Source of the DNA: Acidobacteriaceae bacterium
GTDB lineage: Bacteria; Acidobacteriota; Terriglobia; Terriglobales; SbA1
Assembly: GCA_003156615.1 (NCBI GenBank)
Contig: PMHI01000780.1
Location: 1 to 6,408, forward strand
DNA: 6,408 bases
Direction: 5' to 3'
Positions 1-6,408 of the stretch are shown here, in pieces. Positions within the stretch are counted from its first letter, which is position 1, and every line of letters begins with the position of its first letter. The notes beneath the pieces were generated by a model. That model searched no databases and was not told the origin of the DNA. It worked only from the letters and a program-made list of their open reading frames with translations. Position numbers and translations under genes: made by a program.

Positions 1-335
1 CCATTTTGTGCGCTCTTCAGGCTCCCGACGCAGACGCAGAATTCGCTAAAAACGTTAACCAATTGATTCTCTTCGACATTTAGCCGGACAGTAGTGATTA
101 ATAGTAATGAGCGCGCGAACAACTTCGATGATGGATACCCCGAACAGTCCAGCTGACATCCGATTGCACCTTGTTATCGGCTGGCTTGAAAGTAAACAAA
201 TGCTAGTCTGACGTAGTAACTAATGAACAACCGCGACGCATCGCAAAGTTGCTTAGAAAACAAAACGCCGCACTTTCCGGGCTGTGGTTCCGGGGTGGCG
301 CCCCGCGGCGCGCTCAACGCGCAACGCCAGCCAAC
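1..335. other. Intergenic region downstream of the operon; no supported gene
   Basis: No reading frame here has both a credible ribosome-binding site and recognisable protein features. The first 260 bases look more AT-rich than the genes, as expected of non-coding DNA. I see no tRNA, no clear sigma-70 promoter in either direction and no repeat array. One interrupted inverted repeat is present (CCGAT at 160-164 with ATCGG at 176-180, flanked by CCAG 149-152 and CTGG 181-184), of unknown meaning. Confidence 0.7.
257..322 (-). terminator. Possible transcription terminator region: two short GC hairpins and a T-rich stretch
   Basis: Starting 13 bases after the stop codon of the membrane cytochrome gene, the minus strand can form two 5-bp GC stems: 322-318 with 312-308 (loop 5) and 305-301 with 295-291 (loop 5). 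A T-rich run, TTTTGTTTT (265-257), comes 25 bases after the second stem. The spacing is wrong for a textbook intrinsic terminator, so this is a weak call based on position and GC-rich structure only. Confidence 0.3.
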
Positions 336-1784
336 TCAGAACAAGAGCTTCTCTTTCAACGCATTGGAGCCGGTCGCTGTGATGGCAGTTTGTCCCACAT
401 AGAGGCGCTGCAACTTGGGTAATCGCGCCAAGGCCGGCAGTGCGGCAGAAGTCACCGCGGTGTCGAAAACGCTCAAGGATTCCAGCTGGTCCAGATTAGT
501 AAGCGATCGCACAGTGAGGTCGCCGATCCGGGTGTGCATGAGACGAAGCGTGCGCAGTCGCTTCATTCCAGCGAGGAAGGGCGCAGAGCGGTCGGTAATG
601 TCGGTGCGCGAGAAGTCTGCCATGACAATGTTCTTAGACAGAGGAGTTAAGGCCGCCAAGTCATCGTCTTTAAATTTGTCGCCCATCACAAGCGCGTTCA
701 CCATAAGATCCGCGGAGCCTCTGGATTCAAATTCCAAAACATTCGGAAAACGCTGCTGTAGCGTCGCCAAGGTAGAAGCAATTTCGGCCCTTCGTTTCGC
801 AACTTCAGCAAAGTCAATTACCCCGAAGGTTACCTCAGCCCTCAGGCTTGACTCGACATCAGCGGGGGCACCCTTGATGGATTCCAATGACGCTGTACCT
901 GACGCTCCGTCGACAATCCAAAGTTCAATGAGCTTTACCTGGTCTGGCGAAAGTGGCGGCTTACCTCCCTTGGGCATGAAGTTGTCGTCAGTCGACGGCA
1001 GCGTGATGCGGCGAAATAAATCGCTGCCCCGAAGGTCGCCGGCTTTGACGATAGCACCACGTTTGCCTCCGCGGATGATCCCGGCGTAGGTATCTAACCG
1101 CAATCCCGCCTTACGTTTCTCCCGGCTGTGGCACGTCACGCAGTTTCGGGTGAAGATGGGCTGTATCCGCGCGCCGTAAAAGGTGGTGCCTCCCCCGATG
1201 GTTGGGTCCGTGGCGGTGCCCGCCGGCACTCCCAGCAGTTTGCGGAACGCCCCCGGCATATGTTGGGTCAGAAGATCTTCACCAAGAGAAATCTGGCCAC
1301 CGCGATAGCCCGTCCAGGCGGCGGCACCCACAGCAGCCCAAAGGGCGATCCAATAGATGACCTCGAACCGACCACCGCGCCCGTGCAAGACCCAGCATAA
1401 CCAGCACAGGGTTATCAGGGACGCTCCGCTCCACATGTGCTGCGTGACCAGCGGCCCAGAAAAACCGCCGGTTCGTCCCAGGCACCATCCGAGGAGTGAT
1501 GCGAATATGCCACCGATAAGGGCAAGAACAAGAACAAAGGGCGCCGAAGCGCGCAGATAGGGGAAGCGCTGGTCGCGCCCCACCAATTCCATGACTGGCA
1601 CCAGGAGAATGAGCGCAATGGGCAGGTGCACCACCAGCGGATGAAAGCGTCCGATGAATTGCGCCCAGGCTGCGCGCTCAGTACCGTCGGGCGGCAAGAA
1701 CACCAGGAGAGCAAGCAAGACCAAAATCGGTGCCGCGAGAAGTCCGACGCCAGTCGATGCGGATAGTCGATTGGGCAGAGTCAT
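336..1784 (-). CDS. Membrane-anchored c-type cytochrome: DUF2231-like domain, PSCyt1 heme domain, C-terminal leucine-rich repeats
   Basis: A 482-residue protein with three parts. Residues 1-165 hold five predicted membrane helices (about 12-31, 49-68, 79-100, 118-134, 142-160), with the DUF2231-like motif RFHPLVVHLPIAL (46-58); the stretch GYRGGQISLGEDLLTQHMP (159-177) follows the last helix and resembles the end of this domain in planctomycete and verrucomicrobial relatives. Arginines cluster in the 2-3 and 4-5 loops, which by the positive-inside rule puts the C-terminus in the periplasm, where c-type heme is attached. Residues 200-295 form a PSCyt1 domain with CVTCH at 215-219 and a likely distal Met270 in NFMPKGG. 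Residues 374-470 are four leucine-rich repeats. The ATG is the first possible start because an in-frame TGA lies just upstream; the ribosome-binding site is weak. It is probably the last gene of the operon, acting as a membrane electron carrier or anchor for the secreted partners (inference). Confidence 0.93.
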   Translation of the reverse strand: MTLPNRLSASTGVGLLAAPILVLLALLVFLPPDGTERAAWAQFIGRFHPLVVHLPIALILLVPVMELVGRDQRFPYLRASAPFVLVLALIGGIFASLLGWCLGRTGGFSGPLVTQHMWSGASLITLCWLCWVLHGRGGRFEVIYWIALWAAVGAAAWTGYRGGQISLGEDLLTQHMPGAFRKLLGVPAGTATDPTIGGGTTFYGARIQPIFTRNCVTCHSREKRKAGLRLDTYAGIIRGGKRGAIVKAGDLRGSDLFRRITLPSTDDNFMPKGGKPPLSPDQVKLIELWIVDGASGTASLESIKGAPADVESSLRAEVTFGVIDFAEVAKRRAEIASTLATLQQRFPNVLEFESRGSADLMVNALVMGDKFKDDDLAALTPLSKNIVMADFSRTDITDRSAPFLAGMKRLRTLRLMHTRIGDLTVRSLTNLDQLESLSVFDTAVTSAALPALARLPKLQRLYVGQTAITATGSNALKEKLLF

Positions 1785-1791
1785 GAGTCAT
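1778..1791 (-). repeat. 7-bp tandem duplication spanning the start codon of the membrane cytochrome gene
   Basis: On the minus strand ATGACTC occurs twice in direct succession, and the second copy contains the annotated ATG (1784). The first copy offers another ATG (1791) in a different frame that runs only 37 codons. The reading frame from 1784 gives the DUF2231 domain, so it is the coding one. No good Shine-Dalgarno sequence precedes either ATG; an AGAG lies about 12 bases upstream of 1784. Confidence 0.8.
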
Positions 1792-1831
1792 CAGATCTCT
1801 AAAGAAACGGAAGACGGTGTGCTCGAATCGT

Positions 1832-3385
1832 TCATGCCAGGATTTCCCCTACGACGCGGGCGGGTTTCACACTGGTCAGTTTCTGTTCCAGGCCCTGAAA
1901 CCTGTAATTCAGCTTGTGATGATCAAAGCCCAGCAGGTAGAGCATCGTCGCGTGCAGGTCGCGGATCTCGACTGGGTCTTTCACGATCTCGTATCCCATG
2001 TCATCGGTCTGGCCATGAGTTATGCCCGGTTTGACGCCGCCGCCGGCCATCCACAAGGTAAAAGCACTGGGATTATGATCCCGGCCGATATATTTCATTT
2101 CCTGACCGCCGCGGTTTTCTCGCATGGGTGTGCGTCCAAACTCCCCACCCCAGACTACGAGTGTGTCTTCGAGCATGCCGCGCGACTTCAGATCGGCCAG
2201 CAAAGCCCCTGTCGGTTGATCTACTTCACGACAACGATCGATGAAGCCGAGGTTCAGAGCCTCCTTGGCGTCTGCGCCATGCGAATCCCAGCCCCAGTGA
2301 TAGAGCTGAATGAATCTCACGCCCCTCTCCGCAAGGCGCCGCGCCACCAAGCAGTTGTTGGCGAAGCTGGCTACGTCCGGTTTCGCGCCGTATTGTGCGC
2401 GCACTGAATCGGGCTCCTTGCGAATATCCATAGCGTCGGTGGCCTCAATCTGCATCCGGAACGCCATCTCGTACTGCGCGATGCGGGTGACGGTTTCCGG
2501 ATTCCCGAACGTGGCATATGTCTGCCGATTGATTTCGTCAATCGTGTCCAGCATTCCGCGGCGTAAAGGCCGCGTCACACCCGGTGGGTTGTCCAGATAC
2601 AGTACGGGCTCGCCGTGAGAGCGGCATTGCACGCCCTGGTAAACGCTGGGTAGAAAACCCGAGCTCCAAAGTTGCTTGCCGCCGTCAGGTGACTTGCCTC
2701 CGGAGAGCAGCACGATGAAGCCGGGGAGATTCTGGTTCACAGTGCCCAGTCCGTAAACGACCCATGACCCGAGCGACGGATACCCGAGGCGCGGGTTGCC
2801 GGTATGCACCAGAAGTTGCGCCGGGGCGTGATTGAACTGCTCGGTGCGCATGGACTTGATGAAGCAAAGATCATCAATGTGTTTCTCGATATGGGGCAGG
2901 CGGTCCGAGATCCAATGGCCGCTTTGCCCGGTCTGATGGAATGGATATTGTGATCCGAGGAGTTTGGGAACTCCGCTGATAAAAGCAAAGCGCTTTCCCG
3001 CGAGAAACGAAGCCGGGCAGTCCTGGCCATCGAACCGATTCAATTCAGGCTTATATTCAAAGAGTTCCAACTGACTCGGCGCCCCAGCCATGTGCAGATA
3101 AATGACCCGCCGGACCTTTGCAGGAAACTGCGGCGGCAGCGCTGCGAGGGGACTTGAGGCGTCGCGTGTGAAGTCGAGGGCTTCGCCTTCGGGCGACACT
3201 GCTGCAGCTCCTGCAACTTTCGCCGCCAACGTCCCCATGAAAAGCGTGCCCAGGCCGCCGCCCAATGTGCGTAAGAAATGGCGACGAGTTCGCGCTCGCA
3301 GCAGCGCCAATTCAACTCCGGGGTACAATCTCTCATCGATTTCCAGATCGTGTGGACCGCTCGGACGGATTTCGGAATCTGACAT
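1832..3385 (-). CDS. DUF1501 family protein with twin-arginine signal
   Basis: A 517-residue complete DUF1501 protein, a normal length for the family. DUF1501 belongs to the alkaline phosphatase/sulfatase-like superfold, but no substrate is established. After a 32-residue hydrophilic leader there is a Tat motif, TRRHFLR (33-39), then a hydrophobic stretch to about residue 62, so export of a folded protein is expected. Family landmarks seen: YLHMAGAPSQLELF (96-109), QFNHAPAQLLVHTG (183-196), GFLPSVYQGVQCRS (243-256), GWDSHG (365-370), VVWGGEFGRTP (410-420), GRDHNPSAF (434-442) and RDLHATMLYLLG (475-486). D367, H369, D436, H437, D476 and H478 are candidate metal or active-site residues by analogy with the superfold, not proven. 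No CxxCH motif is present. The ATG is supported by the Shine-Dalgarno site that overlaps the preceding stop. The gene is almost certainly in one transcript with the PSD1 gene, its usual genomic partner. Confidence 0.96.
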   Translation of the reverse strand: MSDSEIRPSGPHDLEIDERLYPGVELALLRARTRRHFLRTLGGGLGTLFMGTLAAKVAGAAAVSPEGEALDFTRDASSPLAALPPQFPAKVRRVIYLHMAGAPSQLELFEYKPELNRFDGQDCPASFLAGKRFAFISGVPKLLGSQYPFHQTGQSGHWISDRLPHIEKHIDDLCFIKSMRTEQFNHAPAQLLVHTGNPRLGYPSLGSWVVYGLGTVNQNLPGFIVLLSGGKSPDGGKQLWSSGFLPSVYQGVQCRSHGEPVLYLDNPPGVTRPLRRGMLDTIDEINRQTYATFGNPETVTRIAQYEMAFRMQIEATDAMDIRKEPDSVRAQYGAKPDVASFANNCLVARRLAERGVRFIQLYHWGWDSHGADAKEALNLGFIDRCREVDQPTGALLADLKSRGMLEDTLVVWGGEFGRTPMRENRGGQEMKYIGRDHNPSAFTLWMAGGGVKPGITHGQTDDMGYEIVKDPVEIRDLHATMLYLLGFDHHKLNYRFQGLEQKLTSVKPARVVGEILA

Positions 3386-3391
3386 AACGCT

Positions 3392-3397
3392 TCACCT
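3392..3397 (-). promoter_or_regulatory. Shine-Dalgarno site of the DUF1501 gene overlapping the upstream stop codon
   Basis: On the minus strand the upstream gene ends ACC AGG TGA, and AGGTGA matches six consecutive bases of the canonical Shine-Dalgarno sequence. Six bases (AGCGTT) then separate it from the ATG at 3385, which is good spacing. The site supports this ATG as the true start and implies that ribosomes finishing the PSD1 gene can restart on the DUF1501 gene. Confidence 0.75.
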
Positions 3398-6300
3398 GGT
3401 CAAAGCTGCATCAAGATTGAAGAGAACACTGGCCACGGCAGTCATGGCCGCCAACTCCCGAGATTTTTCTTGCGGTCTCACAGCCGCCAGCTGGAGAGCT
3501 GGCATGCCAGCAGCCTTTTCAAAGAATGAGTGCAATGTTGCCAGCTCGCGATCGGTCGGGTCGCGGGACAATACCAGGCGTGCGCCGTAGATAAGCCTGG
3601 CGTCGAGACCCTCTTTCTCCTTCATCATTCGCTGGGCAAGAGCTGCTGAAGCTTCCTCGTAGACGGGATCGTTCAACGTTACCAATGCCTGGAGTGGCGT
3701 GTTGGTCGGTATGCGCCGCGCCAGACTCGTATCATGGTCCGAAGCATCGAAGGTGAGGAAGCTGGGATAGCCGCTGGTGCGTTTGATGTACGTATAAACC
3801 GCGCGCCGATAGCGATTGAGTCCAGTCGCATCCTTCCATTTGCTGTCATTGTAGACGGTGTTCCATACACCGGGCGGCTGCGGCGGCATTACTGGAGGGC
3901 CACCCATGGTACTGCTTAGCAATCCACTTGCCAGCAGAGCCTGATCGCGGATCATTTCTGCCGTAAGCCTCTGTTGTGGTCCACGCGCCAGGAGCCGGTT
4001 GCGAGGATCTCTTTCCGTCAGGGCGGCGGTTGACACAGCGCTTTGACGATAGGTACCGCTTGTCACTAATTCGCGCAACAGCGCTTTCATGTCCCAATGC
4101 AGGTCGTTCTGAAAATGGAGTGCGAGCCAGTCGAGTAGTTCGGGATGGCTTGGCTCCTCGCCCACGCTGCCGAAATTCTCCAGAGTTTCTACGATTCCTG
4201 TCCCGAATAGCTGCTCCCAATAGCGATTGACCGCCATGCGCGCAGTCAGGGGCTGGCCCGGAGAAAAGAACCATTTCGCAAGTGTCAAGCGATTGCGGGG
4301 TGCGTCCGCGGGGAGCTTTGAAAATATGCCCGGGACGTCTGGGTCCAGTGGAGGGCCGATCTTGGTGAGAAAGTTACCGCGCTCGAACTCCAGGGTTGTC
4401 CGCTGGTCGTAAGCAGGTTCCTCGGCCATGACCGGGAGCTCAACGCTGGGGATCCTGGCTAATTGGCGAGTCAACTTTGTGAGTTGTGCAAGCTTGGCTG
4501 CAAATTGCCGATCGTCAGCGAGGTCATGCCACCTCAGATCACCACTCGCTGACAAACGGGCGCGCCGCAGGGTGGCCGGTTTGTCGGTGATCTCCTGCGT
4601 CTGCGTAAGCCGGAGCTTGAGCCGGCTGCCGCGAACGAGTTCGAGGCGTGAGGCCGGAACTCCAACCGTCCAGCGCGTCCGGAACAGATTGGGATTCGCC
4701 CGGAATCCGTTCGCCCCCGGATCAGCAGTGAGCTCGCGTTTTGATTCGACAGCATCGCCGAGTGCAGCTTCCAGACTCGCTTCGGAATCAGGGACGAAAT
4801 ATCGAAAAGCGATTTTCTTCTCGTGGCCGTCCCGCCGCACGATCCAGGCATCGATGCGATCGACTATGAACCCCGCTTCGGGCGTATGGCGCGCAGTTTC
4901 GCTATTCGCCGGCGCGACTTCGATGCGGAGTGCAGTCATCACAGGCACATCGATCTTAACCGTCAGTTCGTAGACCACTTTACCCGGAACGTTGGGACCG
5001 GCTTCAATACCTCCATCGTGGATCGGGAGCGCAGTCACCCTGCCTGCCTTCGTTCGAGCCGCCTTTCTGGTCTCGGCAATCGCCATTACCAAGTCCCTAC
5101 GCTCGGACTCTTCCTTCTTCGGCCGCAACCTCTTTTCTTTCAGGTGGGCCAAATGCCGCTCCAGTTCCGATGTTTCCCACTGCAACGCGAGTGCCTCGCT
5201 GGCTAAGGCCGAGTTGATGGGCAGTGGCGTCCATTGCGATTGCGCCTCGGTTAAGCGACCCTGGGACACGACCGCTTGCCTCACCTTCGCAAGCTCCCCC
5301 TGGAGTTGAGACGCCTCAGAGTAGCGCGTTCGGTCCTTCGGAACGCGCAGAACAGGGGTATCCTCAGGAAGGTCCGCATCTTGAGTGGTGTTGAAGAATG
5401 CAAGCGACTTGTAGTATTCGGCGTGGCGGATGGGATCATAAGGATGCGAGTGGCATTGCACGCAATTGATGGTCAGGCCGTTCAGCACGGACCACGTCGT
5501 CGCCGACCGGTCCATCACCGCCACCATGCGGAACTCCTCATCGTCCGTACCGCCTTCGTCGTTAACCGGGGTCTGGCGGTGAAAGGAAGTAGCGATTTGA
5601 TCGTCAAACGTAGCGTCAGGAAATAAATCACCCGCTAACTGAGTGATCACGAATTTGTCGTAAGGAAGGTTGCGGTTAAAAGCATCGATCACCCAGTCGC
5701 GATATGGCCAAACACCGGGACGCTCCATATCTTTCTCGTACCCTTTGGTGTCTGCATAGCGGGCCAGATCCAGCCACAATGAGGCCCAGCGCTCGCCGTA
5801 ACGGGGCGATGCCAGAAGGCGGTCGACCTGCTTTCCATAGGCATCAGCTGAGCGGTCAGACAGAAATGCCGCCTGCTCCTCTGGTGTCGGCGGGAGTCCG
5901 GTAAGGTCGAGAGAAACCCGGCGAAGTAGCGCAGACTTATCCGCTTCGGGCGACGGCGCGAGTCCTTCTTTCTCCAAACGCGCAAGAATAAACTGGTCGA
6001 GTGGCCGGCGAACCCAATCGGCACGTTTGACCGCAGGCAAGGGCTGCGGCTTCGGACCGACAAAGGCCCAATGATCTTCCCACTTTGCCCCTTCCTTGAT
6101 CCAGCGGCGCAGCAAGGCAACCTGCTGCGGCGGAAGAGGCGGCGCATGATAGGGCATGCGGGTCTCAGGGTCCGGGGAGGTGACTCGCGCAATCAGTTCT
6201 GACTCGTCCGGTTTTCCCGGAACGATGGTTCGACGTCCGGACTTGCCCACGCCTAGGGCTTCGTCACGAAACAGAAACGAAACCCCGTTCTTTTGCCGCA

Positions 6301-6406
6301 CGCCGCCGTGGCAGTGCATGCAGTTTTGATTCAGGATGGGACGGATATCGCGGCTGAAGTGCACCTGGTCGCTGGACGACCTAGGAAGCAGGCGCGGCCC
6401 TCGCAC
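3392..6406 (-). CDS. PSCyt1-PSCyt2(DUF1549)-PSD1(DUF1553) secreted cytochrome-type protein, 5' end outside window
   Basis: A large extracytoplasmic protein of the planctomycete-cytochrome/PSD1 family; its reaction is not established. Numbered from the GTG at 6406, an N-terminal PSCyt1 region (about 14-116) has the heme motif CMHCH at 29-33 and a candidate distal ligand in RMP (Met84). PSCyt2/DUF1549 follows (about 133-340), with the family stretches RRVSLDLTGLPP and NDEGGTDDEEFR and a second heme motif, CVQCH, at 315-319 followed by SHPYDPI. Residues 359-450 are charged and probably helical; 470-640 look beta-rich. PSD1/DUF1553 covers about 700-960, with NRYWEQLFGTG at 727 and NTPLQALVTLNDP at 902. 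The frame is still open at the window edge and no signal peptide precedes the heme domain, so the real start and a Sec signal of perhaps 20-40 residues should lie outside; the GTG is only the first start codon available. It ends 6 bases before the DUF1501 gene. Family assignment is secure; function is not. Confidence 0.95.
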   Translation of the reverse strand: MRGPRLLPRSSSDQVHFSRDIRPILNQNCMHCHGGVRQKNGVSFLFRDEALGVGKSGRRTIVPGKPDESELIARVTSPDPETRMPYHAPPLPPQQVALLRRWIKEGAKWEDHWAFVGPKPQPLPAVKRADWVRRPLDQFILARLEKEGLAPSPEADKSALLRRVSLDLTGLPPTPEEQAAFLSDRSADAYGKQVDRLLASPRYGERWASLWLDLARYADTKGYEKDMERPGVWPYRDWVIDAFNRNLPYDKFVITQLAGDLFPDATFDDQIATSFHRQTPVNDEGGTDDEEFRMVAVMDRSATTWSVLNGLTINCVQCHSHPYDPIRHAEYYKSLAFFNTTQDADLPEDTPVLRVPKDRTRYSEASQLQGELAKVRQAVVSQGRLTEAQSQWTPLPINSALASEALALQWETSELERHLAHLKEKRLRPKKEESERRDLVMAIAETRKAARTKAGRVTALPIHDGGIEAGPNVPGKVVYELTVKIDVPVMTALRIEVAPANSETARHTPEAGFIVDRIDAWIVRRDGHEKKIAFRYFVPDSEASLEAALGDAVESKRELTADPGANGFRANPNLFRTRWTVGVPASRLELVRGSRLKLRLTQTQEITDKPATLRRARLSASGDLRWHDLADDRQFAAKLAQLTKLTRQLARIPSVELPVMAEEPAYDQRTTLEFERGNFLTKIGPPLDPDVPGIFSKLPADAPRNRLTLAKWFFSPGQPLTARMAVNRYWEQLFGTGIVETLENFGSVGEEPSHPELLDWLALHFQNDLHWDMKALLRELVTSGTYRQSAVSTAALTERDPRNRLLARGPQQRLTAEMIRDQALLASGLLSSTMGGPPVMPPQPPGVWNTVYNDSKWKDATGLNRYRRAVYTYIKRTSGYPSFLTFDASDHDTSLARRIPTNTPLQALVTLNDPVYEEASAALAQRMMKEKEGLDARLIYGARLVLSRDPTDRELATLHSFFEKAAGMPALQLAAVRPQEKSRELAAMTAVASVLFNLDAALTR

Positions 6407-6408
6407 CA

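Noticed and set aside
149..184. Interrupted inverted repeat in the intergenic region considered as a terminator or operator
   Set aside because: The stems are only 4-5 bp with a 7-base bulge and an 11-base loop, with no T-run on either side; it could easily arise by chance.
107..211. 34-codon plus-strand frame in the intergenic region
   Set aside because: No Shine-Dalgarno sequence, no recognisable motif and nothing beyond chance length.
186..215. TTGAAA as a possible -35 box on the plus strand
   Set aside because: No acceptable -10 hexamer at 16-18 bases and no gene beginning downstream on that strand within the window.
415..1089. Long plus-strand open frame (224 codons) opposite the membrane cytochrome gene
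   Set aside because: It is antisense to the heme and repeat domains, is rich in Ser/Arg without any recognisable domain, and has no credible ribosome-binding site; the minus-strand frame has clear family motifs.
1395..1406. CxxC motif (CWLC, residues 127-130) inside the fourth membrane helix of the membrane cytochrome
   Set aside because: It lacks the following His needed for c-type heme and lies inside the membrane, so it is probably chance or structural.
1783..1791. ATGACTCAT palindrome resembling a eukaryotic AP-1/GCN4 site
   Set aside because: It is a by-product of the 7-mer duplication at a bacterial start codon; such factors do not exist in the likely host.
1817..2407. Plus-strand open frame (196 codons) opposite the DUF1501 gene
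   Set aside because: Shadow of a well-conserved minus-strand gene; no domain, signal or plausible start context.

Overview
The window holds one three-gene block, all on the minus strand, read from the right edge leftwards, plus 335 bases without a convincing gene at the left end. Read 5'->3' on the minus strand the genes are: (1) a large secreted cytochrome-type protein with PSCyt1, PSCyt2 (DUF1549) and PSD1 (DUF1553) regions, open at the right edge (3392-6406); (2) a DUF1501 protein with a twin-arginine signal (1832-3385); and (3) a membrane protein joining a DUF2231-like five-helix domain, a PSCyt1 c-type heme domain and four leucine-rich repeats (336-1784).

The PSCyt/PSD1 plus DUF1501 pair is an abundant paralogous gene pair in Planctomycetes, Verrucomicrobia and some Acidobacteria (Solibacter/Bryobacter type), and is rare elsewhere. 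The sequence is moderately GC-rich by eye. I therefore place the source in one of these phyla, most likely a verrucomicrobial or acidobacterial genome. The window has no rRNA or marker gene to decide between them.

Genes 1 and 2 are separated by only 6 bases. A Shine-Dalgarno match for gene 2 is formed by the last bases and stop codon of gene 1, so the two are probably translationally coupled. Gene 3 follows after 47 bases and has only a weak ribosome-binding site. The promoter should lie beyond the right edge. Downstream of gene 3 are two small GC-rich hairpins and a T-rich stretch that may end the transcript.

All three products are predicted to act outside the cytoplasm. Gene 1 carries two CxxCH heme motifs and gene 3 carries one. 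Gene 2 carries none but would be exported already folded through Tat and belongs to the alkaline phosphatase/sulfatase-like superfold. The simplest model is a periplasmic redox-linked assembly anchored by gene 3, but no member of this gene set has a firmly established biochemical reaction, so the function remains inference. I see no mobile element, CRISPR array, tRNA or rRNA.
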